64,000 nucleotides of DNA from Bradyrhizobium sp. ORS 278 (GTDB lineage Bacteria > Pseudomonadota > Alphaproteobacteria > Rhizobiales > Xanthobacteraceae). How positions within the stretch are numbered: position 1 is the stretch's first letter; the number at the start of each line of letters is the position of its first letter. The translations under genes were made by a program, and so were the position numbers. Location: assembly GCF_000026145.1 (NCBI RefSeq), contig NC_009445.1:3224001-3288000 (forward strand), in the 5' to 3' direction. Under the pieces are notes generated by a model. That model was not told where the DNA came from. It saw only the letters and a list, made by a program, of their open reading frames with translations, and ran no database searches. This document shows, piece after piece, positions 8,048 through 17,907 of this stretch.

Positions 8048-9274
8048 ATGTCGGCCCTGCCGCTGTCTGGCATCAAGATTCTCGACCTCACGCGCGTATT
8101 GGCCGGTCCGCTCTCGGCTCAGATGCTGGCCGATCTCGGCGCCGAGGTGATCAAGATCGAGCGCCCGGGCACCGGCGACGACGCGCGCGCCTTCGGCCCG
8201 CCTTACCTCAAGGATCCCGAAGGCAAGGCCAACAACAACAACTCGTTCTATCTCTGCGCAAACCGCAACAAGAAGTCGGTGACCGTCAACATCGCCTCGC
8301 CTGAAGGGCAGGAGATCATCCGCGCGCTCGCCAAGGACTGCGACGTGTTCATGGAGAACTACAAGGTCGGCGATCTCAAGCGCTATGGCCTCGACTACGA
8401 GGCCATCAGGGCGATCAATCCCGACGTGATCTACTGCTCCGTGACCGGCTTCGGCCAGACCGGCCCTTATTCGCCGCGCGCCGGCTATGACGCGATCTTC
8501 CAGGCGATGGGCGGCCTCATGAGCGTCACCGGCCACATGGACGGCGAGCCGGGGGCGGGGCCGATGAAGGTCGGCCCCTCGATCGTCGACTACATGACCG
8601 GAATGAACACCTCGATCGGCATTCTCTCGGCGCTGTACCATCGCGACGTCAATGGCGGCGGCGGCCAGCACATCGACGTCTGCCTGTTCGACACCGTGAT
8701 CGCCTCGCTGTCGCATTACGCGCAGATCTTCCTGGTCAACGGCAAGTCGCCGCCGCGCCGCGGCACCTGGGGCAATGGCGGCATGCCGGCCGGCGTGTTC
8801 CGCTGCACCGACGGCGAGCTGATGCTGGTGGTCGGCAACGACGCGCAGTTCGCGCGCACCTGCGCGGTGCTGGGGGCGCCGGAGCTCGCGACCGATCCCA
8901 AATTCGTCAAGAACAACGACCGCGTCGTCAACGGCAAGGAGATCATGGCGATCTTCGCCGGCCTGTTCCTGAAGAACTCGGTCGCGCATTGGCTGGACGA
9001 GCTGGAGAAGGCCGGTGTGCCTTGCGGCCCCGTCAACGATTTCGCCCACGTCTTCGCCGACCCGCATGTCCGCTCGCGCGGCATGGAGGTGAAGGTCGAT
9101 CACCCGTTCGAGCCGCAGCTGTCGCTGATCCGCAACGCGCTGACGTTTTCGGGCACGCCGATCACCGAGTACCGCGCGCCGCCGCTGCTCGGCCAGCATA
9201 CAAGGGACGTGCTGGCGGGGATCGGGTATGACGACGACAAGATCGCGGCGCTGAAGCAGCAGGGCGTGGTGTAG
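8048..9274 (+). CDS. CaiB/BaiF family (type III) CoA-transferase
   Basis: 408-residue family III CoA-transferase, which moves CoA between carboxylic acids through a mixed anhydride on an Asp. Visible marks: N-terminal SGIKILDLTRVLAGP, a GAEVIKIERP motif at 31-40, and the catalytic Asp181 in the GPSIVDYM context; the C-terminus carries the GVPCGPVND loop. The ATG at 8048 follows GGAGG; the frame extends upstream to 7943 but without a better start. It is the nearest CoA-activating enzyme to the acyl-CoA dehydrogenase and kinase downstream, so it could load their substrate onto CoA (inference). Acid specificity cannot be read from sequence. Confidence 0.9.
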   Translation: MSALPLSGIKILDLTRVLAGPLSAQMLADLGAEVIKIERPGTGDDARAFGPPYLKDPEGKANNNNSFYLCANRNKKSVTVNIASPEGQEIIRALAKDCDVFMENYKVGDLKRYGLDYEAIRAINPDVIYCSVTGFGQTGPYSPRAGYDAIFQAMGGLMSVTGHMDGEPGAGPMKVGPSIVDYMTGMNTSIGILSALYHRDVNGGGGQHIDVCLFDTVIASLSHYAQIFLVNGKSPPRRGTWGNGGMPAGVFRCTDGELMLVVGNDAQFARTCAVLGAPELATDPKFVKNNDRVVNGKEIMAIFAGLFLKNSVAHWLDELEKAGVPCGPVNDFAHVFADPHVRSRGMEVKVDHPFEPQLSLIRNALTFSGTPITEYRAPPLLGQHTRDVLAGIGYDDDKIAALKQQGVV

Positions 9275-9301
9275 GGCGCGACAATCGCGGCATTCTCCGG
9301 T

Positions 9302-9418
9302 GTCGTCCCGGCGAACGCCGGGACCCATAACCACCGGCCGCGGTGCTGATCCTCGATCTCTCCCCGCGTGCCTCAAGACGGATCACGCGGTATGGGTCCC
9401 GGCGTTCGCCGGGACGAC
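9302..9418. repeat. Palindromic repeat pair, family B
   Basis: GTCGTCCCGGCGAACGCC and its inverted partner GGCGTTCGCCGGGACGAC face each other, each a strong hairpin. Other copies at 15858-16058 and 18908-19019. Confidence 0.8.
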
Positions 9419-9436
9419 CCGTGGAGAGAGTGTGCC

Positions 9437-9697
9437 TCAGTTGTGGCGGTGGTGATGGTAGCGCTTCGCCTTATGCCTTGGCGCATGATAGCGCGGCTCT
9501 GCCACGTACGGAGCAGGCGCCGGCGCACCGAGCTGCTGCCGCGATTCCTGCAGACGGCGCTGATAGCCTGGTGAATTCATCAGATTGGCGGCGCCGCCGC
9601 GCGCCAGCACCGGCTCGCTCGTCGTCAGCAGCGCGAGGGATGATGCGACGAGGGCGAGCAAGATTTGGGCGAGCAAGATTTGCGGTCGGTGCGTCAC
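9437..9697 (-). CDS. Small secreted His-rich hypothetical protein
   Basis: 86 residues from a GTG at 9697 with GGAG seven bases upstream; the frame runs on to 9766 but that part is REP sequence. A hydrophobic N-terminal segment (QILLAQILLALVASSLALL) followed by an Ala-Arg site looks like a Sec signal peptide. The mature part contains MNSPGYQRRLQESRQQLG and ends in a His/Lys/Arg-rich tail (YHHHRHN), perhaps metal- or polyanion-binding. No known family. Convergent with the CoA-transferase. Confidence 0.55.
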   Translation of the reverse strand: MTHRPQILLAQILLALVASSLALLTTSEPVLARGGAANLMNSPGYQRRLQESRQQLGAPAPAPYVAEPRYHAPRHKAKRYHHHRHN

Positions 9698-9727
9698 GGC
9701 GAGACTCCATGATGACGTCGGGATCTC

Positions 9728-9814
9728 GTAGCCCGGATGAGCGTGCGCGACATCCGGGTTCGCCACGACCGCCTGCGTTGAACCCGGATATCGCCTGCGC
9801 TCATCCGGGCTACG
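9728..9814. repeat. REPIN-like palindromic repeat, family A, copy 4
   Basis: Halves GTAGCCCGGATGAGCG and CTCATCCGGGCTACG; the right edge overlaps the last codons of the TetR gene (stop at 9810-9812), so the element abuts or slightly enters that reading frame. Confidence 0.8.
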
Positions 9815-10478
9815 GGTTTCGCGCGGCGATCTTGGCTTTCGACTTTGCCGCGCTCTCGCGCGCGGTCAAGCCGAGCACAGCGCCGCGCACCACGCGGTCG
9901 ATCACATCCTCGACATCGTCGAGGTCGCATTGTCCGTCGGACAGCTTGGTGAGACGTTCGCTTTCGCGGATGGTGTGATGCGCCATGGCGAGCGCGAAAT
10001 GCAGGCCCCAGAACAGGTCGACCTCGGCGCTGTCGGGCAGCGCGCGCTGCATCGCCGCGGCGAATTTCCGCAAATGGTCGATTTCCTTGGTCTTGATGCG
10101 GCGGATCGGCGGCACCGATTCGATCGAGGCGCGGATCATGAACTGCGCCACGGGCGAGCGCTGGTTCTCAGGTCCGAGGCAGCCGCGCAGGATCGGGCCG
10201 ACCAGGGCGCGCAAAATGGCGCCGATGTCGGCGCGGCCGCCGCCGGCATCCTCAGCGGCGCGCAATTCGCGCAGCCGCTCGCGGTTGAGCGCGATCGAGC
10301 GCGTCACGAACAGCTCGGCGATCAGCTCGTCCTTGGAGCCGAAATGATAGTTCACCGCGGCGAGATTGACGTTCGCCGCCGCGACGATATCGCGCAGGGT
10401 CACGTCGGAGAAGCCGCGTTCGGCATAGAGCCGCTCGGCGGCAACGAGGATCGCAGTCCGGGTCTGGTCGGTTGCCAT
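9810..10478 (-). CDS. TetR/AcrR family transcriptional repressor
   Basis: 222 residues from the ATG at 10478, which has GGAGG six bases upstream. The N-terminal helix-turn-helix (about 5-50) reads ILVAAERLYAERGFSDVTLRDIV...NVNLAAVNYHFGSKDEL, a textbook TetR DNA-binding domain; the C-terminal ligand domain is typical of regulators of acyl-CoA metabolism. A 29-bp palindrome at 10522-10550 lies 44 bp before the start and between this gene and the divergent acyl-CoA dehydrogenase, so it probably represses both. Last residues are lysine/alanine rich and run into a REP element. Confidence 0.9.
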   Translation of the reverse strand: MATDQTRTAILVAAERLYAERGFSDVTLRDIVAAANVNLAAVNYHFGSKDELIAELFVTRSIALNRERLRELRAAEDAGGGRADIGAILRALVGPILRGCLGPENQRSPVAQFMIRASIESVPPIRRIKTKEIDHLRKFAAAMQRALPDSAEVDLFWGLHFALAMAHHTIRESERLTKLSDGQCDLDDVEDVIDRVVRGAVLGLTARESAAKSKAKIAARNP

Positions 10479-10521
10479 GCTCGTCCTCCCGAACGGCGAA
10501 GAGGGGTGGGGGAGTTGCGTT

Positions 10522-10550
10522 TCAAACAATTGTATGAAACTATTGTTTGA
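10522..10550. promoter_or_regulatory. Palindromic TetR operator candidate
   Basis: TCAAACAAT - 11 bp - ATTGTTTGA, perfect 9-bp arms, with further partial symmetry in the spacer (GTAT/GAAAC). Symmetry and position in the divergent TetR / acyl-CoA dehydrogenase gap support an operator; it is notably AT-rich in a GC-rich region. Confidence 0.65.
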
Positions 10551-10714
10551 GACGGCCGGAATGTCAATCGCGGTGCTTCCGCGGCATGACATTTCGGCGC
10601 TGCAGCGAGGCGGCCCGCGAATTCGAGCCGCGCAAGAACGCTCTTGCGCGGATGTGGTCGGCGGACCGACACTGTGGCCAAAACACGTTCGAGGAAACGC
10701 TCAAGGAGAGTCCC

Positions 10715-11950
<1,236 letters not shown>

Positions 11951-11960
11951 GTGTAGTCTC

Positions 11961-12068
11961 GTAGGGTGGGCAAAGCGTCCGGCTGTGCGCGAAGCGCGCA
12001 GGCGGAGGCGTGCCCACCATTCGCGTTTGAAGTAAGACGGTGGGCACGCTTCGCCTTGCCACCCTACG
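11961..12068. repeat. Intergenic palindromic repeat, family C
   Basis: GTAGGGTGGGCAAAG and the inverse GCCACCCTACG with GTGCCCACCAT inside; directly follows the acyl-CoA dehydrogenase. Confidence 0.75.
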
Positions 12069-12098
12069 ATTCGTGGCACGCTCGCGACCACGACACTC

Positions 12099-12173
12099 CG
12101 TCATTGCGAGCGAAGCGAAGCAATCCAGAGTCCCGGCGGAGCCCTGGATTGCTTCGCTTCGCTCGCAATGACG
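12099..12173. repeat. Intergenic palindromic repeat, family D
   Basis: CGTCATTGCGAGCGAAGCG and its near-perfect inverse CGCTTCGCTCGCAATGACG, 75 bp end to end. Separates the dehydrogenase from the kinase gene. Confidence 0.85.
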
Positions 12174-12249
12174 AAAAGGACGATCGGCGGACAACGGGGC
12201 CGCCGCTCGCCGGATCAGAGACAGAATCAAGCGACCAAGGGAGTTCGTC

Positions 12250-13308
12250 GTGGCCGACGGCGTCAAGAAGGACGAAGAATTCTCCGGCACCAAGCCGGTC
12301 GAGGAGCGGCATCGGTTCGACGAGGCCAGGCTCGCGGCCTGGATGGCCGAGCATGTCGAGGGCTACCAGGGCCCACTGACCGTGCTGCAGTTCAAGGGCG
12401 GCCAGTCGAATCCGACCTATCGGCTGAACACGCCGTCGCGCTCCTACGTGCTCAGGCGAAAGCCGTTCGGCAAGCTGCTGCCGTCGGCGCATGCGGTCGA
12501 TCGCGAATTCCGCGTCATCGCGGCGCTCGGCAAGCAGGGCTTTCCGGTCGCGCACGCCTATGCGCTGTGCAACGACGACAGCGTCATCGGCTCGGCCTTC
12601 TACATCATGTCGATGGAGGAGGGCCGGGTGTTCTGGGATCCGACCCTGCCGCATGTCGCCGCTCCCGAGCGTCGCGCGATCTTCGAGAGCAAGATCGAGA
12701 CCTTGGCGAAGCTGCACACCTACGATCCCTCAGCGATTGGCCTCGCCGATTTCGGCAAGCCCGGCAACTATTTTGCCCGCCAGGTCGATCGCTGGACCAA
12801 GCAGTACCGCGCCTCCGAGACCGAGCATCTGCCGGAGATGGAAAAGCTGATCGAATGGCTGCCGCGCACCTTGCCGGTGCAGCAGCGCGTCTCGATCGTG
12901 CATGGCGACTACCGACTCGACAACATGATCTTCCACGCATCGGAGCCGCGCGTCATCGCGGTGCTCGACTGGGAGCTGTCGACGCTCGGCGACCCCATGG
13001 CCGACTTCACTTATCTCCTGATGCAGTGGATCATGCCCGGCCTCGCCGGCGTCGATCTCAAGGCGCTGAACATCCCGACCCTGGAGGAGGCGGCGGCGAT
13101 CTATGGCGGGGTCACCGGCACGGCGCTGCCCGACCTCAACTGGTATTTCGCCTACAACCTGTTCCGCCTCGCCGGCATTCTGCAGGGCATCATCGGCCGC
13201 ATCCGCGACGGCACCGCCGCCAACGACAAGGCGATCGAGTCGGTCAAGCGCATGGTGCCGATGACCAAGCAGGCCTGGGAATACGCGCAAAAGGCGGGGG
13301 CGGTGTAG
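12250..13308 (+). CDS. APH-fold phosphotransferase, ACAD10/11 kinase-domain-like
   Basis: 352-residue aminoglycoside-phosphotransferase-fold kinase. Seen: nucleotide-loop GGQSNPTYRL (50-59), Lys71 in LRRKPFG, catalytic loop HGDYRLDN (218-225, Asp220) and the metal motif LDWELSTLGDP (239-249). The stretch RVIAVLDWELSTLGDP is strikingly like the kinase domain of ACAD10/ACAD11 and LvaA of Pseudomonas, which phosphorylate 4-hydroxyacyl-CoA; antibiotic resistance is therefore unlikely. The GTG start at 12250 has GGGAG upstream. It follows the ACAD10/11-like dehydrogenase by 299 bp, the gap being filled by two REP elements. Confidence 0.85.
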   Translation: MADGVKKDEEFSGTKPVEERHRFDEARLAAWMAEHVEGYQGPLTVLQFKGGQSNPTYRLNTPSRSYVLRRKPFGKLLPSAHAVDREFRVIAALGKQGFPVAHAYALCNDDSVIGSAFYIMSMEEGRVFWDPTLPHVAAPERRAIFESKIETLAKLHTYDPSAIGLADFGKPGNYFARQVDRWTKQYRASETEHLPEMEKLIEWLPRTLPVQQRVSIVHGDYRLDNMIFHASEPRVIAVLDWELSTLGDPMADFTYLLMQWIMPGLAGVDLKALNIPTLEEAAAIYGGVTGTALPDLNWYFAYNLFRLAGILQGIIGRIRDGTAANDKAIESVKRMVPMTKQAWEYAQKAGAV

Positions 13309-13311
13309 CTC

Positions 13312-13456
13312 GTAGGGTGGGCAAAGCGGCCGCCGACGGCGGCGGCGTGCCCACCATCTGAACTCATCAGCAAACTCATTGGCAAGCATGGTGGGCACGG
13401 CGCCACGACGATCGCGGACGTGGAGATTGCACGGCTGCGCCTTTGCCCACCCTACG
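13312..13456. repeat. Intergenic palindromic repeat, family C
   Basis: GTAGGGTGGGCAAAG at the left and TTTGCCCACCCTACG at the right, GTGCCCACCAT and ATGGTGGGCAC inside. Starts a few bases after the kinase stop codon. Confidence 0.75.
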
Positions 13457-13476
13457 GCCCCTCGCAGCCGTTTAAG

Positions 13477-13758
13477 CTAGCGCCGGCCGCCACCACCGCC
13501 GCCGCCACCTCCACCACCGCCGGCCGCGGTCATCGCACTGCTGTAGCGCGGGTCGGTCTGCTTCATGTAGATCGGCGAGGTGTCGCGGCTCTGACGCCGC
13601 TGGGCCTGCTGCACCTGCACGTCAGTGCCGCACGCCGTCCATGACACCAGCTCGCAGCCCGGCCACACGACCTCGCGCGCGCTCGCGCTCGTGATGGCCG
13701 TACCGGCTGCCAATGCGCCGATACAGGTGAGCAGGGCTAGCTTCGATAATCTCGACAT
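13477..13758 (-). CDS. Small secreted protein with poly-Gly tail
   Basis: 93 residues from the ATG at 13758 (AAGGA eight bases upstream; another ATG nine bases earlier sits too close to that site). Residues 1-26 form a Sec signal peptide ending ITSASA. The mature part has two cysteines in a WPGCELVSWTACG context, then QQAQRRQSRD and a C-terminal run of about twelve glycines ending Arg-Arg. The frame continues upstream to 13998 without support. No family recognised; envelope or periplasmic. Confidence 0.6.
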   Translation of the reverse strand: MSRLSKLALLTCIGALAAGTAITSASAREVVWPGCELVSWTACGTDVQVQQAQRRQSRDTSPIYMKQTDPRYSSAMTAAGGGGGGGGGGGGRR

Positions 13759-13994
13759 GGTGTCCATCCTTAATTTCGGCGAAGCCGGAATGGTCCGCTT
13801 GCGAGGTTCGACGGCACGTCCGAGCGGGCGGTTCGAAGATGACAGCTGAAAAATCCCATCACGCAGGGACGTCCACGCCTGAACCGGATCGCAGCTCACT
13901 GCGACGTGGTACGCTATCATCGTCCGCGGCCGCCGATCGGCGGGGATCAGGTACGGTGCTTTTGAGTGTCCTTCGGCCGGATCGAGTGCGGCCT

Positions 13995-14825
13995 TCAATC
14001 AGCCGGAGTCATCGGTACTGGACGGAGCTGCAGATACACGATCGACAACAGGCCTGCCGCTAGTGGGACCATGAGCAGGTGGACGATGTTCGTCGCCCCC
14101 TGCAACACGAGCAGCGCCTTCATCGGCAGGATTGGCAGGCCGGTGTCAGAGATCAGGAGAGCGCGATTGATCATCACCTCCAGATGGCTGAGAAGCGCGT
14201 TCGGCAAGATCACACAGGCTGCGACGCAGAGCATCAGGCGCACGAGGTTGCCGCGCGTGGCGCGCCATGACGCGGACAACCCGAGCCCGCCGGCGTTGAT
14301 GGCGCTGGCGGGCATCGCCAGACACAAACGGCAGACCAGCGTGACGAGGACGAGCCTGACCAACACCGCAGGCAGCGCGAGAGCGATCAACTCGCCTGTT
14401 GTCGTCGGCCCCGCGAAGTTGGGCTCGGGGAGGAATCCAGTCAGCAGCATGGGGAGCCACGCGATGAGTCCGACGAGAGCGGCGGCCGCCGTGAAGCGCC
14501 AAAGATAACGGGTGAGGACATTGCCGATGCTCGGAGCCGCCGCCTGGCCAAGGATCAGATAGCGATGCCAGGCAACAGCGATGCTGGCGCAAGCGAGAAC
14601 CACTACGAGCTGGGCCATGACCGTGATCGCGGTCGTGCCCGCCGGGCCGAACAGCCCGGCCATGCGCAGCGCCATGGCCAGCACCGGCAGCAGCGCGCAT
14701 ACCACGAGCCAGGGCCAAGCGATGCGCAGGATCGCGCCGAAGCCGAGTAGGTAGCTCCCATAGCTACGTCGGATGGTCGGCCAGAGCGGCAGGCGGAAGA
14801 TGAGGTTCTGATCCATTGTCATCAT
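13995..14825 (-). CDS. Multi-pass integral membrane hypothetical protein
   Basis: About 276 residues, very hydrophobic, with roughly five to six predicted transmembrane segments (around 25-50, 62-85, 108-130, 148-170, 195-215, 235-262). No enzyme motif seen. The start is uncertain: ATG codons at 14825, 14822 and 14816 are all possible and none has a clear ribosome binding site. No obvious partner gene. Confidence 0.65.
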   Translation of the reverse strand: MMTMDQNLIFRLPLWPTIRRSYGSYLLGFGAILRIAWPWLVVCALLPVLAMALRMAGLFGPAGTTAITVMAQLVVVLACASIAVAWHRYLILGQAAAPSIGNVLTRYLWRFTAAAALVGLIAWLPMLLTGFLPEPNFAGPTTTGELIALALPAVLVRLVLVTLVCRLCLAMPASAINAGGLGLSASWRATRGNLVRLMLCVAACVILPNALLSHLEVMINRALLISDTGLPILPMKALLVLQGATNIVHLLMVPLAAGLLSIVYLQLRPVPMTPAD

Positions 14826-15140
14826 GCGCTGGGGCGGGAGGTCTCGTCACGATAAGGAGTCGCTGGCACCGGCGCCAGCAACCGCGAGGCGTGGCTATAG
14901 GTAGGCGCCGGCGACATGACTATGTCGTACAGGGTTATTGCGCGACGGTGGCCTGCATCGCCCTTTGCTGCGGCGGCTTCGCGATGTCCATGGCGCTCGT
15001 CAGGCAAATCGGTGTGTGCGCGATGCTTTGTCCTCTTTGCGGGAGAAGGCTGGATCGTGGTCGGCAGGAAAAAATTTCGTAAACGCGATCAAAGCGATCG
15101 TCCGACCCACCTCGGGCCAGTCAAGATTTCATCTTGCGAT
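14826..15140. other. Intergenic stretch, nothing firm
   Basis: Two overlapping 70-80 codon frames (14916-15161 and 14938-15156, plus strand) have no ribosome binding site or recognisable family and read as chance frames. No hairpin terminator or promoter that I would defend. Confidence 0.4.
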
Positions 15141-15600
15141 TTTCCGAATTTCATGATCTGATGCAGCCATCCCGTCCCACCGAAGGGGCGTTGCGCGCGA
15201 TCGTCACGACACGCGGGGCGGGGAGCGGTGGCCGCGATCCTGTCGCAGCGTAGCCTGGCTACGCGGACGAACGGCAGGGCGCGGACGTGAAGTCGCAGCG
15301 TGCTGGCACCCCGATGCTGGTGCTACGTTCGTGACGGCGCATGCGCGCCGCACGGGCCATGGTGGCCAACAAGCCCGGCGCACCAGGCAGACTGCGTATA
15401 AGCGTGAAGACCACCGCGCAGGGAAGGCCGGGCGTTGTCCGGCTGCACCTGTGGTACCTGCCGCCTGCATTTTTTTCTCGCAGGCGGGCCGCAGGCGTCA
15501 GCCGACGCCTGGCCTTCCCTGCGCCCTTCGATTTGCGAGGGGCGGTGACGATCGGATCACTCGGGCGCGCAGGCGCTGCGGGGATGAACGCGCATGATTG
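15141..15600. repeat. Degenerate dispersed element with nested hairpins
   Basis: A non-coding block with unusual structure. Long inverted arms at 15416-15436 and 15504-15524 (19 of 21 match) enclose two smaller perfect hairpins: CCGCCTGC/GCAGGCGG (15461-15468 / 15480-15487, T-rich loop) and CAGGCGTC/GACGCCTG (15492-15499 / 15504-15511). A GTAGCCTGGCTAC palindrome lies further left (about 15251). From memory, stretches like this recur in Bradyrhizobium genomes, perhaps a decayed mobile element; this needs a genome search. Confidence 0.45.
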
Positions 15601-15857
15601 CACTCTGTCATTGCGAGCCGAAGGGTCCACGCGAAGCGCGGCCCGATGATCGCCTCCGCGGCGCAATTCAGCGCTTAGGATACGACCCTGGATCCCGTCG
15701 CCGCGCTCGCGATGACCGCTCCAAAACACACTGTCATCCCGGAAAAATACCGGCAGCGCGACTGCGCTGGCGGTGCGCAGAGCCGGGATCCATACGCCGC
15801 AGTAGATCTGTGGGGCAAAAAGCCAACCGCCAGCCTGCCTCAAACCGCTCCCTGGGG

Positions 15858-16058
15858 GTATGGGTCCCCGCGTTCGCGGGGACGACAGCGGAGGGTGTTG
15901 CGCGCAGTCGTGGTCAAAAGGCCGAAGTCGCGCGGCAACAACAGGTGTCGTCCCCGCGAACGCGGGGACCCATACCGCGTGATATCTCGGGGGATGTCGC
16001 TGTCAGTTGCCGACCTCACTCCCGCCGGTGGTTATGGGTCCCCGCTTTCGCCGGGACG
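15858..16058. repeat. Palindromic repeat cluster, family B (three half units)
   Basis: TATGGGTCCCCGCGTTCGCG at 15859, inverted TCCCCGCGAACGCGGGGACC near 15950, and a third unit TATGGGTCCCCGCTTTCGCC at 16033. Sits at the 3' side of the minus-strand SDR gene. Confidence 0.75.
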
Positions 16059-16085
16059 GCGGCGGAGAGCGAGGCGGCAACTCGG

Positions 16086-16871
16086 CTAGATCGGCTTGCC
16101 CGCATACGGCATCGACGCCGTGAGGCCGCCGTCGACCGGGAAGGCCTGGCCGTTGACGTAGGAAGCTTCGTCGCTGGCGAGGAACAGGGCCATGGCGGCG
16201 ATCTCGTGCGGCTGGCCTGCACGCTTCAGCGGATTGAGCTGACCGATCTTGCCCTCGGTGCCGCGCTCCTTGGCGCCGTCGAAGATCGGCTTGGTCATTC
16301 CGGTCTCGATCAGGCCGGGACAGACCGCGTTGATGCGCACGCCGGTGCCGGACAGCGAATAGGCGGTGGTCTGCACCAGGCTGATGACGCCGGCCTTGCT
16401 GGCGGCGTAGGGATGGCCGGAGGCGCCGGACTTCAGGCCGGCGACCGAAGCGGTGCAGACGATCGCGCCGCGCTGCTGCCGGACCATGTGCGGCATCGCG
16501 TATTTCACCGCCAGGAACGGGCCGATCAGGTTGACGCGCAGGATCTCCTGCCAGTGCTCCACGGTCTGCTCGGCGATCGGCTTCAGCCCGCCGGAGATGC
16601 CGGCATTCGCCCAGATCACGTCGAGCTTCCCATAGGTCGCCACCGCGCGATCGATGAAGCCGGAGATGTCGGCCTCGGATCCGGCGTCGGCCATCACCGC
16701 TTCCGCGATGCCGCCCTGCTGCTTCACAAGTTCGACCGTCTCCTTGACGCCTTCGGTACGATCGACCGCGATCAGCCGCGCGCCTTCCTTCGTGAACATC
16801 AGGGACGCGGCGCGGCCGATGCCGCTGCCGGCGCCGGTGATGATGACGGATTTGCCTTCGAGGCGGCCCAT
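16086..16871 (-). CDS. SDR family NAD(P)-dependent oxidoreductase
   Basis: 261-residue classical short-chain dehydrogenase/reductase. Cofactor loop TGAGSGIG at 12-19, an acidic residue after beta-2 (AVDRTE), NAG motif as WANAG (88-91), catalytic Ser142, Tyr155 and Lys159 (YAASK). Ends with the usual VDGGLTA. The ATG at 16871 has AGGAGGA upstream; the frame extends 14 codons further with no site. Substrate unknown; an alcohol or 3-hydroxyacyl-CoA dehydrogenase would fit the acyl-CoA neighbours. Divergent from the histidine phosphatase. Confidence 0.88.
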   Translation of the reverse strand: MGRLEGKSVIITGAGSGIGRAASLMFTKEGARLIAVDRTEGVKETVELVKQQGGIAEAVMADAGSEADISGFIDRAVATYGKLDVIWANAGISGGLKPIAEQTVEHWQEILRVNLIGPFLAVKYAMPHMVRQQRGAIVCTASVAGLKSGASGHPYAASKAGVISLVQTTAYSLSGTGVRINAVCPGLIETGMTKPIFDGAKERGTEGKIGQLNPLKRAGQPHEIAAMALFLASDEASYVNGQAFPVDGGLTASMPYAGKPI

Positions 16872-17015
16872 ATTTCCTCCTGTGTCGTTGTTGATCAGTT
16901 GCGTCCCGCGCAACGGAATTCGAACGCCGTTTCAAACATGCCGGGATCGCCAAGCGGCTTGAGACGACTGATGCCTTCACGTACAGCGAGAGACGAGCCG
17001 AGGGAAGGGTGAGCG

Positions 17016-17723
17016 ATGACGGGTGACGGGAGCAAGCCTGCCGTGATCACCACACGTTGGTGGTGGGTGCGCCACGCGCCGGTGCGCAGCGACGGTGGCA
17101 ACATCTACGGCCAGTCCGATATTGCCTGCGACACCTCCGATCGCGAGGTGTTCGGAGCGGTGGCCAAGATCCTGCCGCGCAGCGCGGTGTGGTATGCGAG
17201 CAATCTGATGCGCACGCATCAGACGGCGGAGGCGATCTGGCAGGCCGGTTTTCCGCGCCCCGTTGACATGATCAAGGAAGCCGCCTTCGCCGAGCAGCAT
17301 CTCGGCCAGTGGCAGGGCATGAACCGCGCGGCGTTCCTGGCGAGCCGCCCCGCCGGCAGCAACTGGTTCGCCGCCATCGACGAGCCGGCCCCGGGCGGCG
17401 AGAGCTACATGGATCTGTACACCCGCGTCACCGCCGCGATCGCGCGCATCACGGTGGCGGAAGCCGGCCGCGACGTCATCGCGGTGGGGCATGGCGGCAC
17501 CATCAAGGCCGCGGTCGGGCTCGCTCTCGGCGGCCTCGTCGAGAAGGGCCTCGCCTTCGACATCGACAATTGCTCGGTGACCCGGCTCGATCACATCGTC
17601 GCGGGCGACGTCAGCACCTGGCGCCTGCCGATGGTCAATCAGCAGCCCTGGATCGCCGACGCCGCGCACAAGGCGATGCATCAGCCGGCGGGGCCGGAGG
17701 TCACGACGAGCAAGCTGGCGTGA
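17016..17723 (+). CDS. Histidine phosphatase (phosphoglycerate-mutase-like) family protein
   Basis: 235 residues. The phosphohistidine loop reads VRHAPV (18-23; RHA instead of the common RHG), the second active-site histidine is in VGHGGTIKA, and E-H-L-G-Q in the middle supplies the acid. The YGQSDIA segment after the first motif resembles CobC-type alpha-ribazole phosphatases, but no cobalamin gene is near. ATG at 17016 with AAGGGTGAG upstream. In context it might remove phosphate in the proposed phosphoacyl pathway; that is speculation. Confidence 0.8.
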   Translation: MTGDGSKPAVITTRWWWVRHAPVRSDGGNIYGQSDIACDTSDREVFGAVAKILPRSAVWYASNLMRTHQTAEAIWQAGFPRPVDMIKEAAFAEQHLGQWQGMNRAAFLASRPAGSNWFAAIDEPAPGGESYMDLYTRVTAAIARITVAEAGRDVIAVGHGGTIKAAVGLALGGLVEKGLAFDIDNCSVTRLDHIVAGDVSTWRLPMVNQQPWIADAAHKAMHQPAGPEVTTSKLA

Positions 17724-17731
17724 GGACGTTT

Positions 17732-17815
17732 GTAGCCCGCATAAGCGTAGCGACATGCGGGTTCACCGAGAGAGCTCGTGAGACCCCGGATGTCGCTGCG
17801 CTCATCCGGGCTACG
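17732..17815. repeat. REPIN-like palindromic repeat, family A, copy 5
   Basis: 84 bp, GTAGCCCGCATAAGCG to CTCATCCGGGCTACG, immediately after the phosphatase stop codon. Confidence 0.85.
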
Positions 17816-17907
17816 CGGTCGGGCCAGCGGCCGCCATCTCGAAGTTCACAACAACACCGTATCCTAAAGTTGGTCGATATCAGCACACCTTTCGCCACAC
17901 GGCAGTG

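Noticed and set aside
12250..13308. Aminoglycoside resistance kinase
   Set aside because: The fold is shared, but the VLDWELSTLGDP region and the acyl-CoA neighbours point to an acyl-substrate kinase.
12168..13361. 397-codon frame overlapping the APH-fold kinase
   Set aside because: Arg-rich out-of-frame translation; the kinase frame carries all motifs.
14916..15161. Small plus-strand gene in the 14.8-15.2 kb gap
   Set aside because: No ribosome site, no family, and an overlapping frame looks equally open.
15594..17012. 472-codon plus-strand frame opposite the SDR gene
   Set aside because: Starts in repeats and has no motif; the minus-strand SDR has complete catalytic residues.
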